Part shown: positions 33,832 to 42,717 of the stretch, piece after piece
How positions within the stretch are numbered: the first letter of the stretch is position 1
Layout: every line of letters begins with the position of its first letter
Source: CAZMVU01 sp964569295
GTDB taxonomy: Bacteria; Hydrogenedentota; Hydrogenedentia; Hydrogenedentales; JAGMZX01
NCBI GenBank assembly: GCA_964569295.1
Contig: CAZMVU010000015.1
Location: forward strand, 1 to 43,439
Direction: 5' to 3'
DNA length: 43,439 nt
Program-made: the position numbers and the translations under genes
Notes under the pieces: model-generated
What the model saw: the letters and a program-made list of their open reading frames with translations, nothing else
Told to the model about the DNA's origin: nothing
The model's database searches: none

Positions 33832-33927
33832 CTTGCCCTGCCAGTTCCCATCCCACCGTTCTGGTAAGAATATTATGGGATTCCCGATGCACACGCAAGC
33901 CCACGCAAATCACAATGTATCAACCCT

Positions 33928-33957
33928 TTGCGCCAGCTGCCGCCCGTGGCGTATAAT
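33928..33957 (+). promoter_or_regulatory. Predicted sigma-70 promoter of yicC-gmk-rpoZ-coaBC
   Basis: TTGCGC (33928-33933) and a perfect TATAAT (33952-33957) are 18 bp apart. The site lies in the divergent region between the hybrid kinase and yicC, about 120 bp before the yicC start. Confidence 0.65.
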
Positions 33958-34088
33958 GCCGGCTCGAGGCACTTCTCTGCGTGTCGGCATCTGTGGCGGG
34001 TGCCGTGTGTCAGCCGATGCGCATTACCCGCTCTTTGGATGCCGCGGCCGTGGGCCGTGCGGCAACCGGGCAACTGGATAACAACGGC

Positions 34089-34967
34089 ATGGCCCGTAGT
34101 ATGACAGGATTCGGAAAGGCAAGCGGTGAGCATGAGGGCTCGCTGATCTCGATCGAAGTGAGCGCGGTCAACCACCGTTTCCTTGATGTAGGCTTTCGTA
34201 CGCCGTCGGCTTGGACCTTGATCGAAAACGCACTGCGCGACGTGGTAAGCCGCCATGTGGCCCGCGGCAAGCTCAATGTTTTCGTGAACCGCAAGCGGCT
34301 CACGAGTGGGCGCCAGGTGGTTCGTTTCGACCCGGAAGTGGCCGCGCAATATGTCGAAGCGGCCCGGGAACTCTCGCATATCATGCGCACAACAGAGGCC
34401 ATCTCGCTGGATGTGCTGGCGCAGTTCGAGGGTGTCTTCTATCACGAAGAAAAGGAAGACGACCTCGACGAAGTGCGCGGCGCCGTCGAGCCGCTGCTCG
34501 AAGAGGCGCTGCTACAATTGAACACAATGCGCGACACCGAAGGCAACCGCATGGTCACCGACATGCGCGGGCTCATCAGTAACATGCAGGCAACCCTTGC
34601 CAGTATCGAGGAGCGTATTCCAGAGATAAACACGGCGTATGAGAACCGGCTGCGCCAACGCCTCGATGATTTGAAAGCGGATGCCGGCATCACCGAGGAG
34701 CGCCTGGCCGTCGAGGTGGCGTTGATGGCGGACAAAGCGGACGTCACGGAGGAGGTCGTGCGGTTGAAAGCGCACTTCGATCAGGTTGTGAGCCTGCTCG
34801 ATAGCGATACGCCGATCGGACGGGAACTCAACTTCATCGCCCAGGAAATGCAGCGCGAAATCAATACCGTGGGCTCGAAACTGCGTGATGTCGACGTGGC
34901 CCGCGATGTCATACGCCTGAAATCCGAACTGGAGAAACTGCGCGAGCAAGCACAGAATATCGAATGA
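34089..34967 (+). CDS. yicC: YicC-family endoribonuclease
   Basis: 292 residues from the ATG at 34089. MARSMTGFGKASGEHEGSLI is the family's characteristic N-terminus, so I discard the longer reading. EVSAVNHRFLDVGFR and the C-terminal ADKADVTEEVVRLKAHFDQV plus GRELNFIAQEMQREINTVGSK are strongly conserved. YicC proteins are endoribonucleases in E. coli and are encoded next to gmk in many phyla. The stop overlaps an ATG (ATGA) 18 bp before the preferred gmk start. It is the first gene of a four-gene plus-strand cluster. Confidence 0.94.
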   Translation: MARSMTGFGKASGEHEGSLISIEVSAVNHRFLDVGFRTPSAWTLIENALRDVVSRHVARGKLNVFVNRKRLTSGRQVVRFDPEVAAQYVEAARELSHIMRTTEAISLDVLAQFEGVFYHEEKEDDLDEVRGAVEPLLEEALLQLNTMRDTEGNRMVTDMRGLISNMQATLASIEERIPEINTAYENRLRQRLDDLKADAGITEERLAVEVALMADKADVTEEVVRLKAHFDQVVSLLDSDTPIGRELNFIAQEMQREINTVGSKLRDVDVARDVIRLKSELEKLREQAQNIE

Positions 34968-34981
34968 ACGTGGGGAATTCC

Positions 34982-35554
34982 ATGAAAAGCCCGGGACTGG
35001 TTTTTGTGGTATCGGCGCCGTCGGGCGCCGGCAAGCGCACCGTTATCGAGCGGCTTCACCAGATCGAGTCAGGCCTGGTAACCACAATCTCCGCGACAAC
35101 GCGCCCGCAGCGCCCCGATGAGGAACATGGCCGCGATTACTATTTTCTGAGCCGCGATGCCTTCGACGAGCAGGCCGCACAGGGAGCGTTCCTCGAATGG
35201 GCAGAAGTGCATGGAAACCGTTATGGTACGCTGAAAGCGGAACTCGATCGGTGCGTGGCCTCGGGCAACGATGTTATTGTAGAGTTGGATGTGCAGGGCA
35301 TGCGCAGCCTGCGCGCACTGCGGAACGACGTGGTGAGCATCTTCATCATGCCGCCATCGCTCCCGGAACTCGAGCAACGCCTGCGTAAACGGAAAATGAA
35401 CGATGCGGCGGACATGGCGCTCCGGCTCGAAAACGCCCGGGAGGAAATAGCCGCCCGCAATGAATACGACTATGTGATTGTGAATGACAAGGTGGCCGAC
35501 GCCGCTGCCGAGATGGCCCGGGTTATCCGGGAAGAACGCCGCAAACACCGGTAG
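34982..35554 (+). CDS. gmk: Guanylate kinase
   Basis: 190 residues from the ATG at 34982, which has GGGGA seven bases upstream. An in-frame ATG at 34964 overlapping yicC is possible. It converts GMP to GDP. Family segments are ATTRPQRPDEEHGRDYYFLS, FLEWAEVHGNRYGT (GMP site) and VIVELDVQGMRSLR (usually DVQG or DIDVQG). The nucleotide loop reads SAPSGAGKRTVIERL: an Arg replaces the usual Ser/Thr after the P-loop Lys, while the next residue is Thr. Apart from that, length and order are typical. It is followed by rpoZ and coaBC, the common gmk neighbourhood. Confidence 0.93.
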   Translation: MKSPGLVFVVSAPSGAGKRTVIERLHQIESGLVTTISATTRPQRPDEEHGRDYYFLSRDAFDEQAAQGAFLEWAEVHGNRYGTLKAELDRCVASGNDVIVELDVQGMRSLRALRNDVVSIFIMPPSLPELEQRLRKRKMNDAADMALRLENAREEIAARNEYDYVIVNDKVADAAAEMARVIREERRKHR

Positions 35555-35601
35555 CCACGCCGCATTTTTTTGAGATGAGCAAGCATCAGGAGAGATAGCT
35601 T

Positions 35602-35835
35602 ATGACTACGCGCTTTTCAGTCGATGATTTCGCAGGCAAGATCGACAGCCTGTACCGATTGGTCATTGTGGCCAGCCGCCGCGCCAATCAGTTGCGCACC
35701 GAAGTCCATGGGTTCTCCGGGGTCGCGCAACAGAAGAAGCCCACCATCGCGGCGCTCGAGGAAGTGCTCAATGACAAGGTGGGCTGGACCACAACCGAAC
35801 AGGCCGACGAAGAACTGCTTGACATGGAAGAATAG
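35602..35835 (+). CDS. rpoZ: RNA polymerase omega subunit
   Basis: 77 residues. SLYRLVIVASRRANQL and the following KKPTIAALEEVLNDKVGW match the omega fold, which braces the C-terminus of beta-prime during RNA polymerase assembly. AGGAGA lies 8 nt before the ATG. The protein ends in an acidic tail (ADEELLDMEE). Its place between gmk and coaBC is the standard one, which adds confidence for so short a gene. Confidence 0.9.
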   Translation: MTTRFSVDDFAGKIDSLYRLVIVASRRANQLRTEVHGFSGVAQQKKPTIAALEEVLNDKVGWTTTEQADEELLDMEE

Positions 35836-35843
35836 GCGCGGCC

Positions 35844-37049
35844 GTGGCGGGGCGGTTCGAGAAACGCGAGATCGTGCTGGGGGTGACCGGTTCGATCGCC
35901 GCATACAAGGCATGCGAGATTGCCTCGCGCCTCGTGGAACGAGGGGCCCGCGTGACACCGGTGCTCACGCGCAATGCCTGCCAGTTCCTGGGCCGGATCA
36001 GCCTCGAAGCCATCACCGGTCGGCGCGCCGTCGTCGAAATGTTCGAGGAATCCGGCAGCCCGGAAATCGAGCATATCGCCGTGGCGCAACGCGCGGATCT
36101 CTACCTGATCGCACCGGCCTCGGCAGACATTCTGGCAAAAGCCGCCCACGGCATTGCCGACGACTGGCTGAGCACCACCATGCTCGCCACCACAGCGCCA
36201 CTCCTCTTTGCGCCCGCCATGAACACCAACATGTATGCGCACCCCGCCACCCAAGCGAACATACACACCCTTCAGGCACGGGGCGCCCACTTTGTGGGAC
36301 CAGGCGCGGGGACGCTCGCCTGCCGGACAGTCGGCCCGGGGCGGCTCGAGGATACACCCCGCATCCTCGACGCGGCGGCGGTGCTGCTATCGACGCAAAA
36401 CGACTTGACCGGGCGGCGCGTACTGATAACCAGCGGCGCAAACCATGAACCCATTGACCCCGTCCGCTTCCTTGGCAATCGATCCTCGGGGCGTATGGGC
36501 CACGCGCTGGCGTTCGAGGCCCTGTGCCGGGGCGCCGAAGTCACGATAGTGAGCGGCCCGGCGGACATTGCGCCGCCCAGCGCGGCGGCCATCATCCCCG
36601 TGCAAACCGCCGCCGAAATGCATACCGCCGTGATGGAACACATCGAAGCGGCGGATGTCTTCATCGCCGCGGCCGCCGTGGCCGATTACCGGCCGGTTGC
36701 GACAGCGGACAGCAAACACAAACGCCGGGACGAAGCCCTTTCGCTCGAGCTGGTGCCCACGGCCGACATCGCGGCCGAAGTGGGGCGCAAGAAACGGCCC
36801 GGGCAAGTGGCGGTAGGCTTCGCGGCCGAGACAAACGATCTGCTCACACACGCCGCCGACAAACTCGAACGCAAGCAACTCGACCTCATTGTCGCCAATG
36901 AAGTCGGCGGTCCAGCTTCTGCCATCGGTTCAGACCTTGCGAACGCGCATATTATTGCCCCGCAAGGCGTCGTGGCGGAATACCCCGGCATCGAGAAAAC
37001 CGCGCTGGCCGCGCGCCTCTTTGACGAAATCGTCAAGCGCCTTTACTAG
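35844..37049 (+). CDS. coaBC: Bifunctional phosphopantothenoylcysteine synthetase/decarboxylase
   Basis: 401 residues, GTG start 8 bp after rpoZ. The N-terminal CoaC flavoprotein half shows VLGVTGSIAAYKACEIASRL, the active-site His in SPEIEHIAVAQRAD and the PAMNTNMY substrate motif. GTLACRTVGPGRLED is the cysteine flap. The C-terminal CoaB half shows VLITSGANHEPIDPVRFLGN then RSSGRMG, AAVADYRP and the basic KHKRR loop. Together they attach cysteine to 4'-phosphopantothenate and decarboxylate the product for coenzyme A. Domain order and length are normal. It closes the yicC-gmk-rpoZ-coaBC cluster. Confidence 0.95.
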   Translation: MAGRFEKREIVLGVTGSIAAYKACEIASRLVERGARVTPVLTRNACQFLGRISLEAITGRRAVVEMFEESGSPEIEHIAVAQRADLYLIAPASADILAKAAHGIADDWLSTTMLATTAPLLFAPAMNTNMYAHPATQANIHTLQARGAHFVGPGAGTLACRTVGPGRLEDTPRILDAAAVLLSTQNDLTGRRVLITSGANHEPIDPVRFLGNRSSGRMGHALAFEALCRGAEVTIVSGPADIAPPSAAAIIPVQTAAEMHTAVMEHIEAADVFIAAAAVADYRPVATADSKHKRRDEALSLELVPTADIAAEVGRKKRPGQVAVGFAAETNDLLTHAADKLERKQLDLIVANEVGGPASAIGSDLANAHIIAPQGVVAEYPGIEKTALAARLFDEIVKRLY

Positions 37050-37091
37050 CCTGCTCGAGATGCCACCGCGCGCCGGTTCCTGCGCCGTGCC

Positions 37092-38480
37092 TTATTCGCT
37101 TTTCAGGGACTCGAAAACGGGCTCGGGGGCGGCGCTTTCACCTTCCATCTCATAGGGTAAGCGGTATACGGTGTCGTCTTCGAGGCTGTAGAAGTACAGG
37201 CGCGATTCAGACGGCTGCCGCCCATGGCCATCGGCCCAGAATGCATAGAAACCCGGGTCCGCGTTCACGGGACGCCGTGCGTAAGTGTGGTTGAATTCGC
37301 TGCCGCCCGTGAGCTGGCGTGCCTTTTCCCAAGTCGCGCCCGTGTCACTGCTCACCCAGTGGGCAATCTCGCCGCCGGGATTGAAGGGCTGCGGACCGGT
37401 TTCCGTCGGGCCGATGACATGCCATTTCCCGTCCGGGGCCACGTGTACGCAACCGGTGTCGTAATTATTGTCGGAACCGGTGACATCACTGAACCGCCAT
37501 TCCTCGCCGGTCCAGTGGGCGATCCGCCACTTCCGGGGCCCATACTCGGGGCCCGGCTTCCAACTCGAGCTGGTGACATGGAGAATGAGCGGGCGGCCTT
37601 CCGCGTCGTAGTTTACGTCTTTCATGTAGACATTGCGCTGCTCCGCCTCGTAGTCGTGCACGAGCCCAGGGTTATCGACGGTGGTTATCGGGGTGTCGAT
37701 GACCGCGCCCTGCACATTGCGCCAGCTCGCGCCCATGTCATCGGTCTCGACGTAGTATAGATTCGTGCGCCAATTCAGACCCTTGCCTTCCGGATGATAG
37801 TTGAACGCCGTGCCGACGCGGTTGGCATGGGGCCAACTCACCTGGTAATGGCCCGCATCGATATGCGCAAGCAGATGCCGCTCACTCCAGTCGGCGCCGT
37901 CACCGCTCGTCCACCAACGCAGGCTGCGGCCTCCCTCGTAGTAGGTATGCATGAAAAAGAATGCGCCGTCCATGGCCCAAGGCTGCGGATATGAAAAGTT
38001 GGTGGTATGTATCAGCTCGAAGGCTTCAATGTCATAGGGCGCCACACTCCGCGATACATACGAAGGGCGGCTGGTGCCATGGGAACTCGAAAAGACCCAC
38101 AGGTATCCCTCCGCATCGACAGCGAGCACGGGGTTGTCGTGGGCGTCGCTGGTTTTTTTGTCGAGCAACAGCGTGGGCTGCGGCACGCGCCCGGTCTCGT
38201 GGTCGTAATAGGACACGAGGTGGATGAGCGCGCGCTCGTCCGGGCGTGTACCGCCGAATACAAAGAAGGTCTTGTCGACTTCGGGCGCGTATACGGCCAC
38301 GGGAATGTGTTTGGCGCAATAGGTGCCCAGGCCGCCGCTGTATTTGTAGACGTATTCGTCGTCGGTACGCTGGTTGAAGTACCAGATGCCGCGGTAGCCG
38401 GTATCCTTCTCACACAAGAGCCCATCGGGTGTATCCGCGGCGGCAGCGATCAGGAACGTGAGGGCAGTAAACAGGAACAT
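37092..38480 (-). CDS. Secreted BNR-repeat (BNR_4-like) protein
   Basis: 462 residues from the ATG at 38480 with AAGGAA before it. The N-terminus MFLFTALTFLIAAAADT is a signal peptide. The body has the look of a BNR_4-type beta-propeller: GYRGIWYFNQRTDDEYVYKY near the start, DAHDNPVLAVDAEGYLWVF, and the repeated Asp-box-like turns WTSGDGADWSER, SSDTGATWEKA and ETDDMGASWRN. Related proteins are glycoside-cleaving or glycan-binding (some are ulvan or rhamnogalacturonan lyase-associated). The exact activity is unknown. It is downstream of the zinc-ribbon membrane protein on the minus strand and convergent with coaBC. Confidence 0.82.
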   Translation of the reverse strand: MFLFTALTFLIAAAADTPDGLLCEKDTGYRGIWYFNQRTDDEYVYKYSGGLGTYCAKHIPVAVYAPEVDKTFFVFGGTRPDERALIHLVSYYDHETGRVPQPTLLLDKKTSDAHDNPVLAVDAEGYLWVFSSSHGTSRPSYVSRSVAPYDIEAFELIHTTNFSYPQPWAMDGAFFFMHTYYEGGRSLRWWTSGDGADWSERHLLAHIDAGHYQVSWPHANRVGTAFNYHPEGKGLNWRTNLYYVETDDMGASWRNVQGAVIDTPITTVDNPGLVHDYEAEQRNVYMKDVNYDAEGRPLILHVTSSSWKPGPEYGPRKWRIAHWTGEEWRFSDVTGSDNNYDTGCVHVAPDGKWHVIGPTETGPQPFNPGGEIAHWVSSDTGATWEKARQLTGGSEFNHTYARRPVNADPGFYAFWADGHGRQPSESRLYFYSLEDDTVYRLPYEMEGESAAPEPVFESLKSE

Positions 38481-38564
38481 AACCAATTTCCTTTTCAGTC
38501 TTGGACAATCAATCGCGCACCAATGTACACAAAAGAAGTTCCGGCCGCAAGGGCCTGCGTGCGA

Positions 38565-39659
38565 TCAGCCGAGGGTCTGGCCACAACGCCCGCAATACTG
38601 GGCCGTGGCCGGGTTCAACTTGCCGCACTGACAAAGCATCGGAAGGCTGGCTTCATCGACGGTTTTACCCACGGTGGCCGCTGTGAGCAATGCCACGACG
38701 AAAACCAGCAGCAGGAAAAACAGCAGCCCGATGGCGAAGACCTGTTGCAGAGAACGCATTTCTTCGGCAAGCCGTTTGCTCTGGCCTGTGAGCCCCGTGA
38801 TGCCCGCCAGGTTCATGCTCTGGACTTCTTTCACGGCGCTTTCACGCTGCTGTTTCATCGCCGCGGCGCTTGCCGTGCGCACCCGCCAGGCCTCGTTGAC
38901 CGCTTCCACGGCCTCGGTATGCGCTTGCAGGCTTATCCCCAGTGCTTCCCATTGCGAACCCTCAGGCCCCTCGTCTTCGGCTTCGGCAGATTCTTGGGGC
39001 AGGTTGGTCAGATGGCGCCGTGCGGTGTCGAGCGCCCACGCGGCTTCCCGGCCGTTCGCCCGCGCGCCCGAGGCCTCGGCACGCCACAAATGGCGCATGC
39101 TCTCTTCGACAGCGGTCCGGGCCTCACGCAGGGCTATGGAGGGTCTCACCGCATCTTCGTTTGCAGGAACATCTTCGTTTGCAGGCGCCGCATCGAGTGC
39201 GCGCAGCCGCTCGGCTACCGCACCGAGAAACGCGGCGGCGGTTTCCCGCGCCTGTTGCAGCGCATCGGTCACCGCGGCGCAGGCCACTTCATGCGCTGTG
39301 GCGGTCTCCTCATACGCGCTGAGCACCGCCCGTACGTCCGCAACCGCGGCGGTTAGACCCTCGATCTGGGGGCTCTGCCGCCCCATGGCAGCCGCGTTGT
39401 CGAGGGCATCACGGGTCTTGCGCAGGTACCAGCGGTTCTCGGAGGCGCTGGGCGTCTCGTGCCACGCAAAGGCACGTAGCGCAAACCGTTCGACGTTTCC
39501 GGTGATGGTCGTGCGCGGAACCTGGTCGTCGGCAATCTGCCGGCTGAGGTGTGCGGCGTCCACGATCACATCCCAAATGTAATAGCCCAAGCCGCCCGCC
39601 GCCGCGATAACGACGGCAAAGCTCAGGAAGAACCGGATTACGTGGGACCACCTAAACAT
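38565..39659 (-). CDS. Membrane protein: helical sensor-like domain plus zinc ribbon
   Basis: 364 residues from the ATG at 39659 (GGAG upstream). A first membrane helix (VIRFFLSFAVVIAAAGGLGYYIW) is followed by about 270 alanine- and glutamate-rich residues, helical and coiled-coil-like, similar in layout to a four-helix-bundle periplasmic sensor. A second helix (FAIGLLFFLLLVFVVALLTA) leads to a short cytoplasmic tail with a zinc ribbon, CQCGKLNPATAQYCGRCG. No kinase, HAMP, methyl-accepting or GGDEF domain follows, which is unusual for that architecture. A six-residue duplication (PANEDV PANEDA, 18 bp at 39152-39187) lies in the middle. I do not recognise the family. Confidence 0.75.
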   Translation of the reverse strand: MFRWSHVIRFFLSFAVVIAAAGGLGYYIWDVIVDAAHLSRQIADDQVPRTTITGNVERFALRAFAWHETPSASENRWYLRKTRDALDNAAAMGRQSPQIEGLTAAVADVRAVLSAYEETATAHEVACAAVTDALQQARETAAAFLGAVAERLRALDAAPANEDVPANEDAVRPSIALREARTAVEESMRHLWRAEASGARANGREAAWALDTARRHLTNLPQESAEAEDEGPEGSQWEALGISLQAHTEAVEAVNEAWRVRTASAAAMKQQRESAVKEVQSMNLAGITGLTGQSKRLAEEMRSLQQVFAIGLLFFLLLVFVVALLTAATVGKTVDEASLPMLCQCGKLNPATAQYCGRCGQTLG

Positions 39660-39732
39660 ACACTCCTTTCTGCTTCGCATGAAGGCGAACCAGTGGAATT
39701 ATAGCGCATGCGCGGCCGGCGTGCGCGCCCCA

Positions 39733-40650
39733 CTACTTATCGCTATGCAGCGCAAGAAAATGCGCCAGGGCCGAAATCCCGAGGGCCTCGAGGTTATAAC
39801 CGCCCTCGAGCAACGAAACGATGCGCCCGCCGGCCACGGGCAACATCTTGAGTGTCATATCGCGAAAGTGCTCCGCTTCGAGCAACTGATGACCAAGCGG
39901 ATCCTGGCGGTGCGCGTCGAACCCGGCAGAGATGAGCAGGAACTGCGGATCGAAGCGCTCGAATTCAGGAAGAATGAAGTTGTCGATCGCGTTCATCCAC
40001 TCTTGCGGCGCGACCCCCGGCGGCATCTGGATATTGAGATTCGTGTCGTTCTTCCCGCGCTCCTCGGGGAAGCCGGTCCCGGGGTAATGCGGGTGCTGAT
40101 GAATGCTCACATAGTAAACGCTGTCGTCTTCATAAAAGGCCTGCTGGGTGCCGTTGCCATGGTGCACATCCCAGTCGAGAATAGCGACACGCTCGATACC
40201 CGCCTCGGCACGCAGCCAGCGCGCGGCCACGGCCACATTGTTGAACAGGCAAAAGCCCATGGCCCAGTCACGCTCCGCATGGTGACCGGGCGGCCGCATC
40301 ATCCAGAAGGCCCGGTCAACCTCGCCCGCGATCACTGCCTTGCACCCCGCGATAGCGCCCCCCGCCGCAAGCAACCCGGCCTGCCATGAACCGACGCCCA
40401 TCACTGTATCAGGATCCGGATAAGGGCTCCCGTGCAAGCAAACCCGCTCGATGGTGTCCACATGGTTTTCGCTGTGCACACGCAGCAAGTCCTCCCGGCC
40501 AGCCGGCGTTACCGTCAATAGTTGCGGCTCGAGTTGTGCCATCTCGAACGTCTGGAGGATCGCGCGAATGCGCTGTGGCGATTCGGGATGCCCGAAACCG
40601 GTGTCGTGTTCGAAGGATTCTTCGCGATGGATAAGACCGACCCTTGCCAT
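39733..40650 (-). CDS. Histone-deacetylase-family amidohydrolase
   Basis: 305 residues, AGGAAG before the ATG. The class II HDAC-like fold is complete: HRCH-region equivalents at HPESPQRI, the catalytic His pair in RPPGHHAERDWAMGFCLFNN, and the zinc-binding DWDVHHGNGTQ. SAGFDAHRQDPLG has the third metal Asp, and LLEGGYNLEALG follows. Bacterial members remove acetyl groups from acetylpolyamines, acetoin-related substrates or protein lysines. The substrate here is open. It lies 73 bp upstream of the zinc-ribbon membrane protein on the same strand and 194 bp downstream of the tRNA gene. Confidence 0.93.
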   Translation of the reverse strand: MARVGLIHREESFEHDTGFGHPESPQRIRAILQTFEMAQLEPQLLTVTPAGREDLLRVHSENHVDTIERVCLHGSPYPDPDTVMGVGSWQAGLLAAGGAIAGCKAVIAGEVDRAFWMMRPPGHHAERDWAMGFCLFNNVAVAARWLRAEAGIERVAILDWDVHHGNGTQQAFYEDDSVYYVSIHQHPHYPGTGFPEERGKNDTNLNIQMPPGVAPQEWMNAIDNFILPEFERFDPQFLLISAGFDAHRQDPLGHQLLEAEHFRDMTLKMLPVAGGRIVSLLEGGYNLEALGISALAHFLALHSDK

Positions 40651-40844
40651 GGTACTTCCTGTATATACGAGCGCTCGGGAACGCCGTATCTTGTCTGCAC
40701 GATGGTCCCAATTGCGGCGCCAATGCCCGGTTGCGGGGTTCCAGGCAACCCAGCACCCACGTGCTTGTCAATCAAGGCATTCTAAGCAACCAGGCGGGCG
40801 GGTTCAATCAGGAGGGCGGGCAAACACCGGGGCCAGGTAAAGGC

Positions 40845-40934
<90 letters not shown>

Positions 40935-40948
40935 GCGAGTGGGCCTAT

Positions 40949-40978
40949 AGCGTACCACGGGCTGGCGGAAAGGTGCAA
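40949..40978 (-). promoter_or_regulatory. Weak predicted promoter for tRNA-Ser
   Basis: Minus strand TTGCAC (40978-40973) and TACGCT (40954-40949) with an 18-bp spacer, ending 14 bp before the tRNA 5' end. The -10 match is modest. Confidence 0.35.
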
Positions 40979-41110
40979 CATCGTTGCCGGCCGGCGTTTG
41001 AGGATACCAAGGCGCGGAATGATTCATTCCCGGTATTTGTCTTGGTTGATGAGCGCTAATGTGTAATGCAACGTGGCCATTCTCACGGCCCGATTCAAGA
41101 GGAACCCCTT

Positions 41111-41917
41111 ATGCCGGCTTGGTTCTCCAAAGTTTTCAACCGAAACAATGATAGCGGCGAAAGCGCAGACAAAGCACCGCCGGTCACGCCGCCGGCCTAC
41201 GAGGAAGACGCCATCGAGGAAGAGCACGAGAAGCCGCGGCGAACGGTCTTCGCCCCGGTACTGGCGGATGAGGCGGAGCAAAGCGCCTACAGCAACGAAA
41301 TACAGATCAAGGCGCAGATTCAGAACGGAAGCGATACATGCACCTTCCTGGTGGACCGTCCGCTGCTGCCGGGGTTGTCGTTCCAGTGCAGGGGCCGTGA
41401 CACGGCCTGCGCGAACGCCCCGCTGGCCGGGGTGCTCTTCGACCTGTCGGACAAGGTGCGCGGCGTACTGATCCACGACATGACCATCACGGTGGCTGGT
41501 ATGCCATGGGACGAATCGGAGTGGGAAGCGCTTGCCCGCGAAGCGGGGCCCGTTATCCGGGCGCATCTCAAGGGCGGCAAGGCTGTTGTGTTGCCGGAGG
41601 TGATCGCGCAGATACCGCCCGCCGAGGAAATCCGTGCGAAACTGCAACAGGTCATTGACAACGAAATCAACCCGGGCATCGCGGCCCACAGCGGGGTAAT
41701 CACGTTGAACCGGGTGGTGGGCAACACCGCATACATTACCATGGGCGGTGGCTGCCAGGGCTGCGCCGCCTCGACGATAACGTTGCGCAGCGGCGTCGAG
41801 GGCGCCTTCCGTAAGGCGGTACCGATGCTCGGGGCCGTATTGGATGAGACGGACCATACGGCGGGCACGAACCCCTACTTCAGCGAACTGCCCGCCGGAA
41901 TGGCGCAGGAGTTGTAG
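41111..41917 (+). CDS. Nfu-type iron-sulfur carrier (NfuA-like)
   Basis: 268 residues from the ATG at 41111 (AAGAGGAA upstream). After a charged, probably flexible N-terminus (about 65 residues), the Nfu N-terminal domain occupies about 70-165: FLVDRPLLPGL, and LFDLSDKVRGVLIHDMTITV. The NifU C-terminal domain lies at about 185-260, with INPGIAAHSGVITLNRVV and the cluster-binding GGGCQGCAASTITLR motif (CxxC). Such proteins carry a [4Fe-4S] cluster to apo-enzymes. The spacing between the two domains is typical of Nfu proteins. It starts a plus-strand group with a protein of unknown function 3 bp downstream. Confidence 0.88.
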   Translation: MPAWFSKVFNRNNDSGESADKAPPVTPPAYEEDAIEEEHEKPRRTVFAPVLADEAEQSAYSNEIQIKAQIQNGSDTCTFLVDRPLLPGLSFQCRGRDTACANAPLAGVLFDLSDKVRGVLIHDMTITVAGMPWDESEWEALAREAGPVIRAHLKGGKAVVLPEVIAQIPPAEEIRAKLQQVIDNEINPGIAAHSGVITLNRVVGNTAYITMGGGCQGCAASTITLRSGVEGAFRKAVPMLGAVLDETDHTAGTNPYFSELPAGMAQEL

Positions 41918-41920
41918 ACA

Positions 41921-42265
41921 ATGCCACGACTGGAAGCAATGCGTCTGAAAATCACGACCGGCGAGCGCGGCCTCGCCGAAGCACCGGAGTATGCCATCAA
42001 CGGCTTCGAGATCGAGTTCGATGAGCTCGCAGGCGGCACGGGCCCCGGTGAGGTGCTCGAAGCGGCAGGGTATCCACAGAGTTTCCCGCATAACCTCGTG
42101 CTGCTTGGCCCGAAGGAAGGCGCCTGGGATGTCGCCGGCGTCGAGGCCACGTACGAATGTATGGGCGACGAACCGTATACGGTGCGCCTGGGCGCGGTGA
42201 CGCTCGATGACGCCTCGAACCTGAACCTCTGGTATGAGCGGCCCGCTAAGGTCATCGATGTATAA
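41921..42265 (+). CDS. Conserved-looking protein of unknown function
   Basis: 114 residues, starting 3 bp after the Nfu-type gene, so probably co-translated. I do not recognise the family. It is acidic and soluble, with no signal peptide, membrane segment or cysteine pair. It has one Cys (in YECMGDEPYTV), alternating beta-strand-like segments (INGFEIEFDEL, NLVLLGPKEGAWDVAGVEATY, YTVRLGAVTLDD) and no catalytic motif. Codon use looks like its neighbours. Its company (Fe-S carrier, pterin dehydratase, IscU-like protein) is the only clue to a job. Confidence 0.6.
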   Translation: MPRLEAMRLKITTGERGLAEAPEYAINGFEIEFDELAGGTGPGEVLEAAGYPQSFPHNLVLLGPKEGAWDVAGVEATYECMGDEPYTVRLGAVTLDDASNLNLWYERPAKVIDV

Positions 42266-42369
42266 TGGCGCGGCATCGCAGACGCTCCGCTGCGCCCTGC
42301 CGTGTTTGAGGTATGCGCCTGCGCGCAGCGGCTGGATTACCCCGGCATGCCTGAAAGGAGTTTGTAGCC

Positions 42370-42717
42370 ATGGTGGCTGAAACTATTGAAGAACTGGCCA
42401 AGAAAGAATGTGTGCCGTGTAAAGGCGGTACCCCCGCGCTCAAGGGACCCGAACTCACTGACATGCACCGGAAACTGGGTAAAGACTGGGGCCTGATTGA
42501 TGACCACCACATCGAGAAGACCTTCAAGTTTCCGGATTTCAAGTCGGCCCTCGCCTTTACGAACCGCGTGGGTGAAATCGCCGAGGAACAGAATCACCAC
42601 CCGGACATCCTGCTCACTTATGGAAAGGCGCGGGTCACCATCTTCACGCACACGATCGACGGGCTCACCGAGAGCGATTTCGTGCTCGCGGCGAAGGTCG
42701 AAAAGGCCTACGCATAA
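42370..42717 (+). CDS. phhB: Pterin-4a-carbinolamine dehydratase
   Basis: 115 residues, AAGGAG before the ATG. CVPCKGGTPAL at the N-terminus and the IAEEQNHHPDILLTYGKARV motif (active-site His pair) are diagnostic. FPDFKSALAFTNRVGEIAE forms the conserved helix. The enzyme dehydrates 4a-hydroxytetrahydropterin, recycling the cofactor of aromatic amino acid hydroxylases, but it is also found in genomes without such hydroxylases. No hydroxylase is visible here. In Mo-cofactor-linked cases it has other roles, so the context matters. The stop overlaps the next gene's start by one base (TAATG). Confidence 0.92.
   Translation: MVAETIEELAKKECVPCKGGTPALKGPELTDMHRKLGKDWGLIDDHHIEKTFKFPDFKSALAFTNRVGEIAEEQNHHPDILLTYGKARVTIFTHTIDGLTESDFVLAAKVEKAYA

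Noticed and set aside
31918..33867. Plus-strand open frame of 649 codons opposite the hybrid kinase
   Set aside because: It is fully antisense to a clear histidine kinase/receiver gene; its translation is rich in His and Arg with no domain. High GC keeps such shadow frames open.
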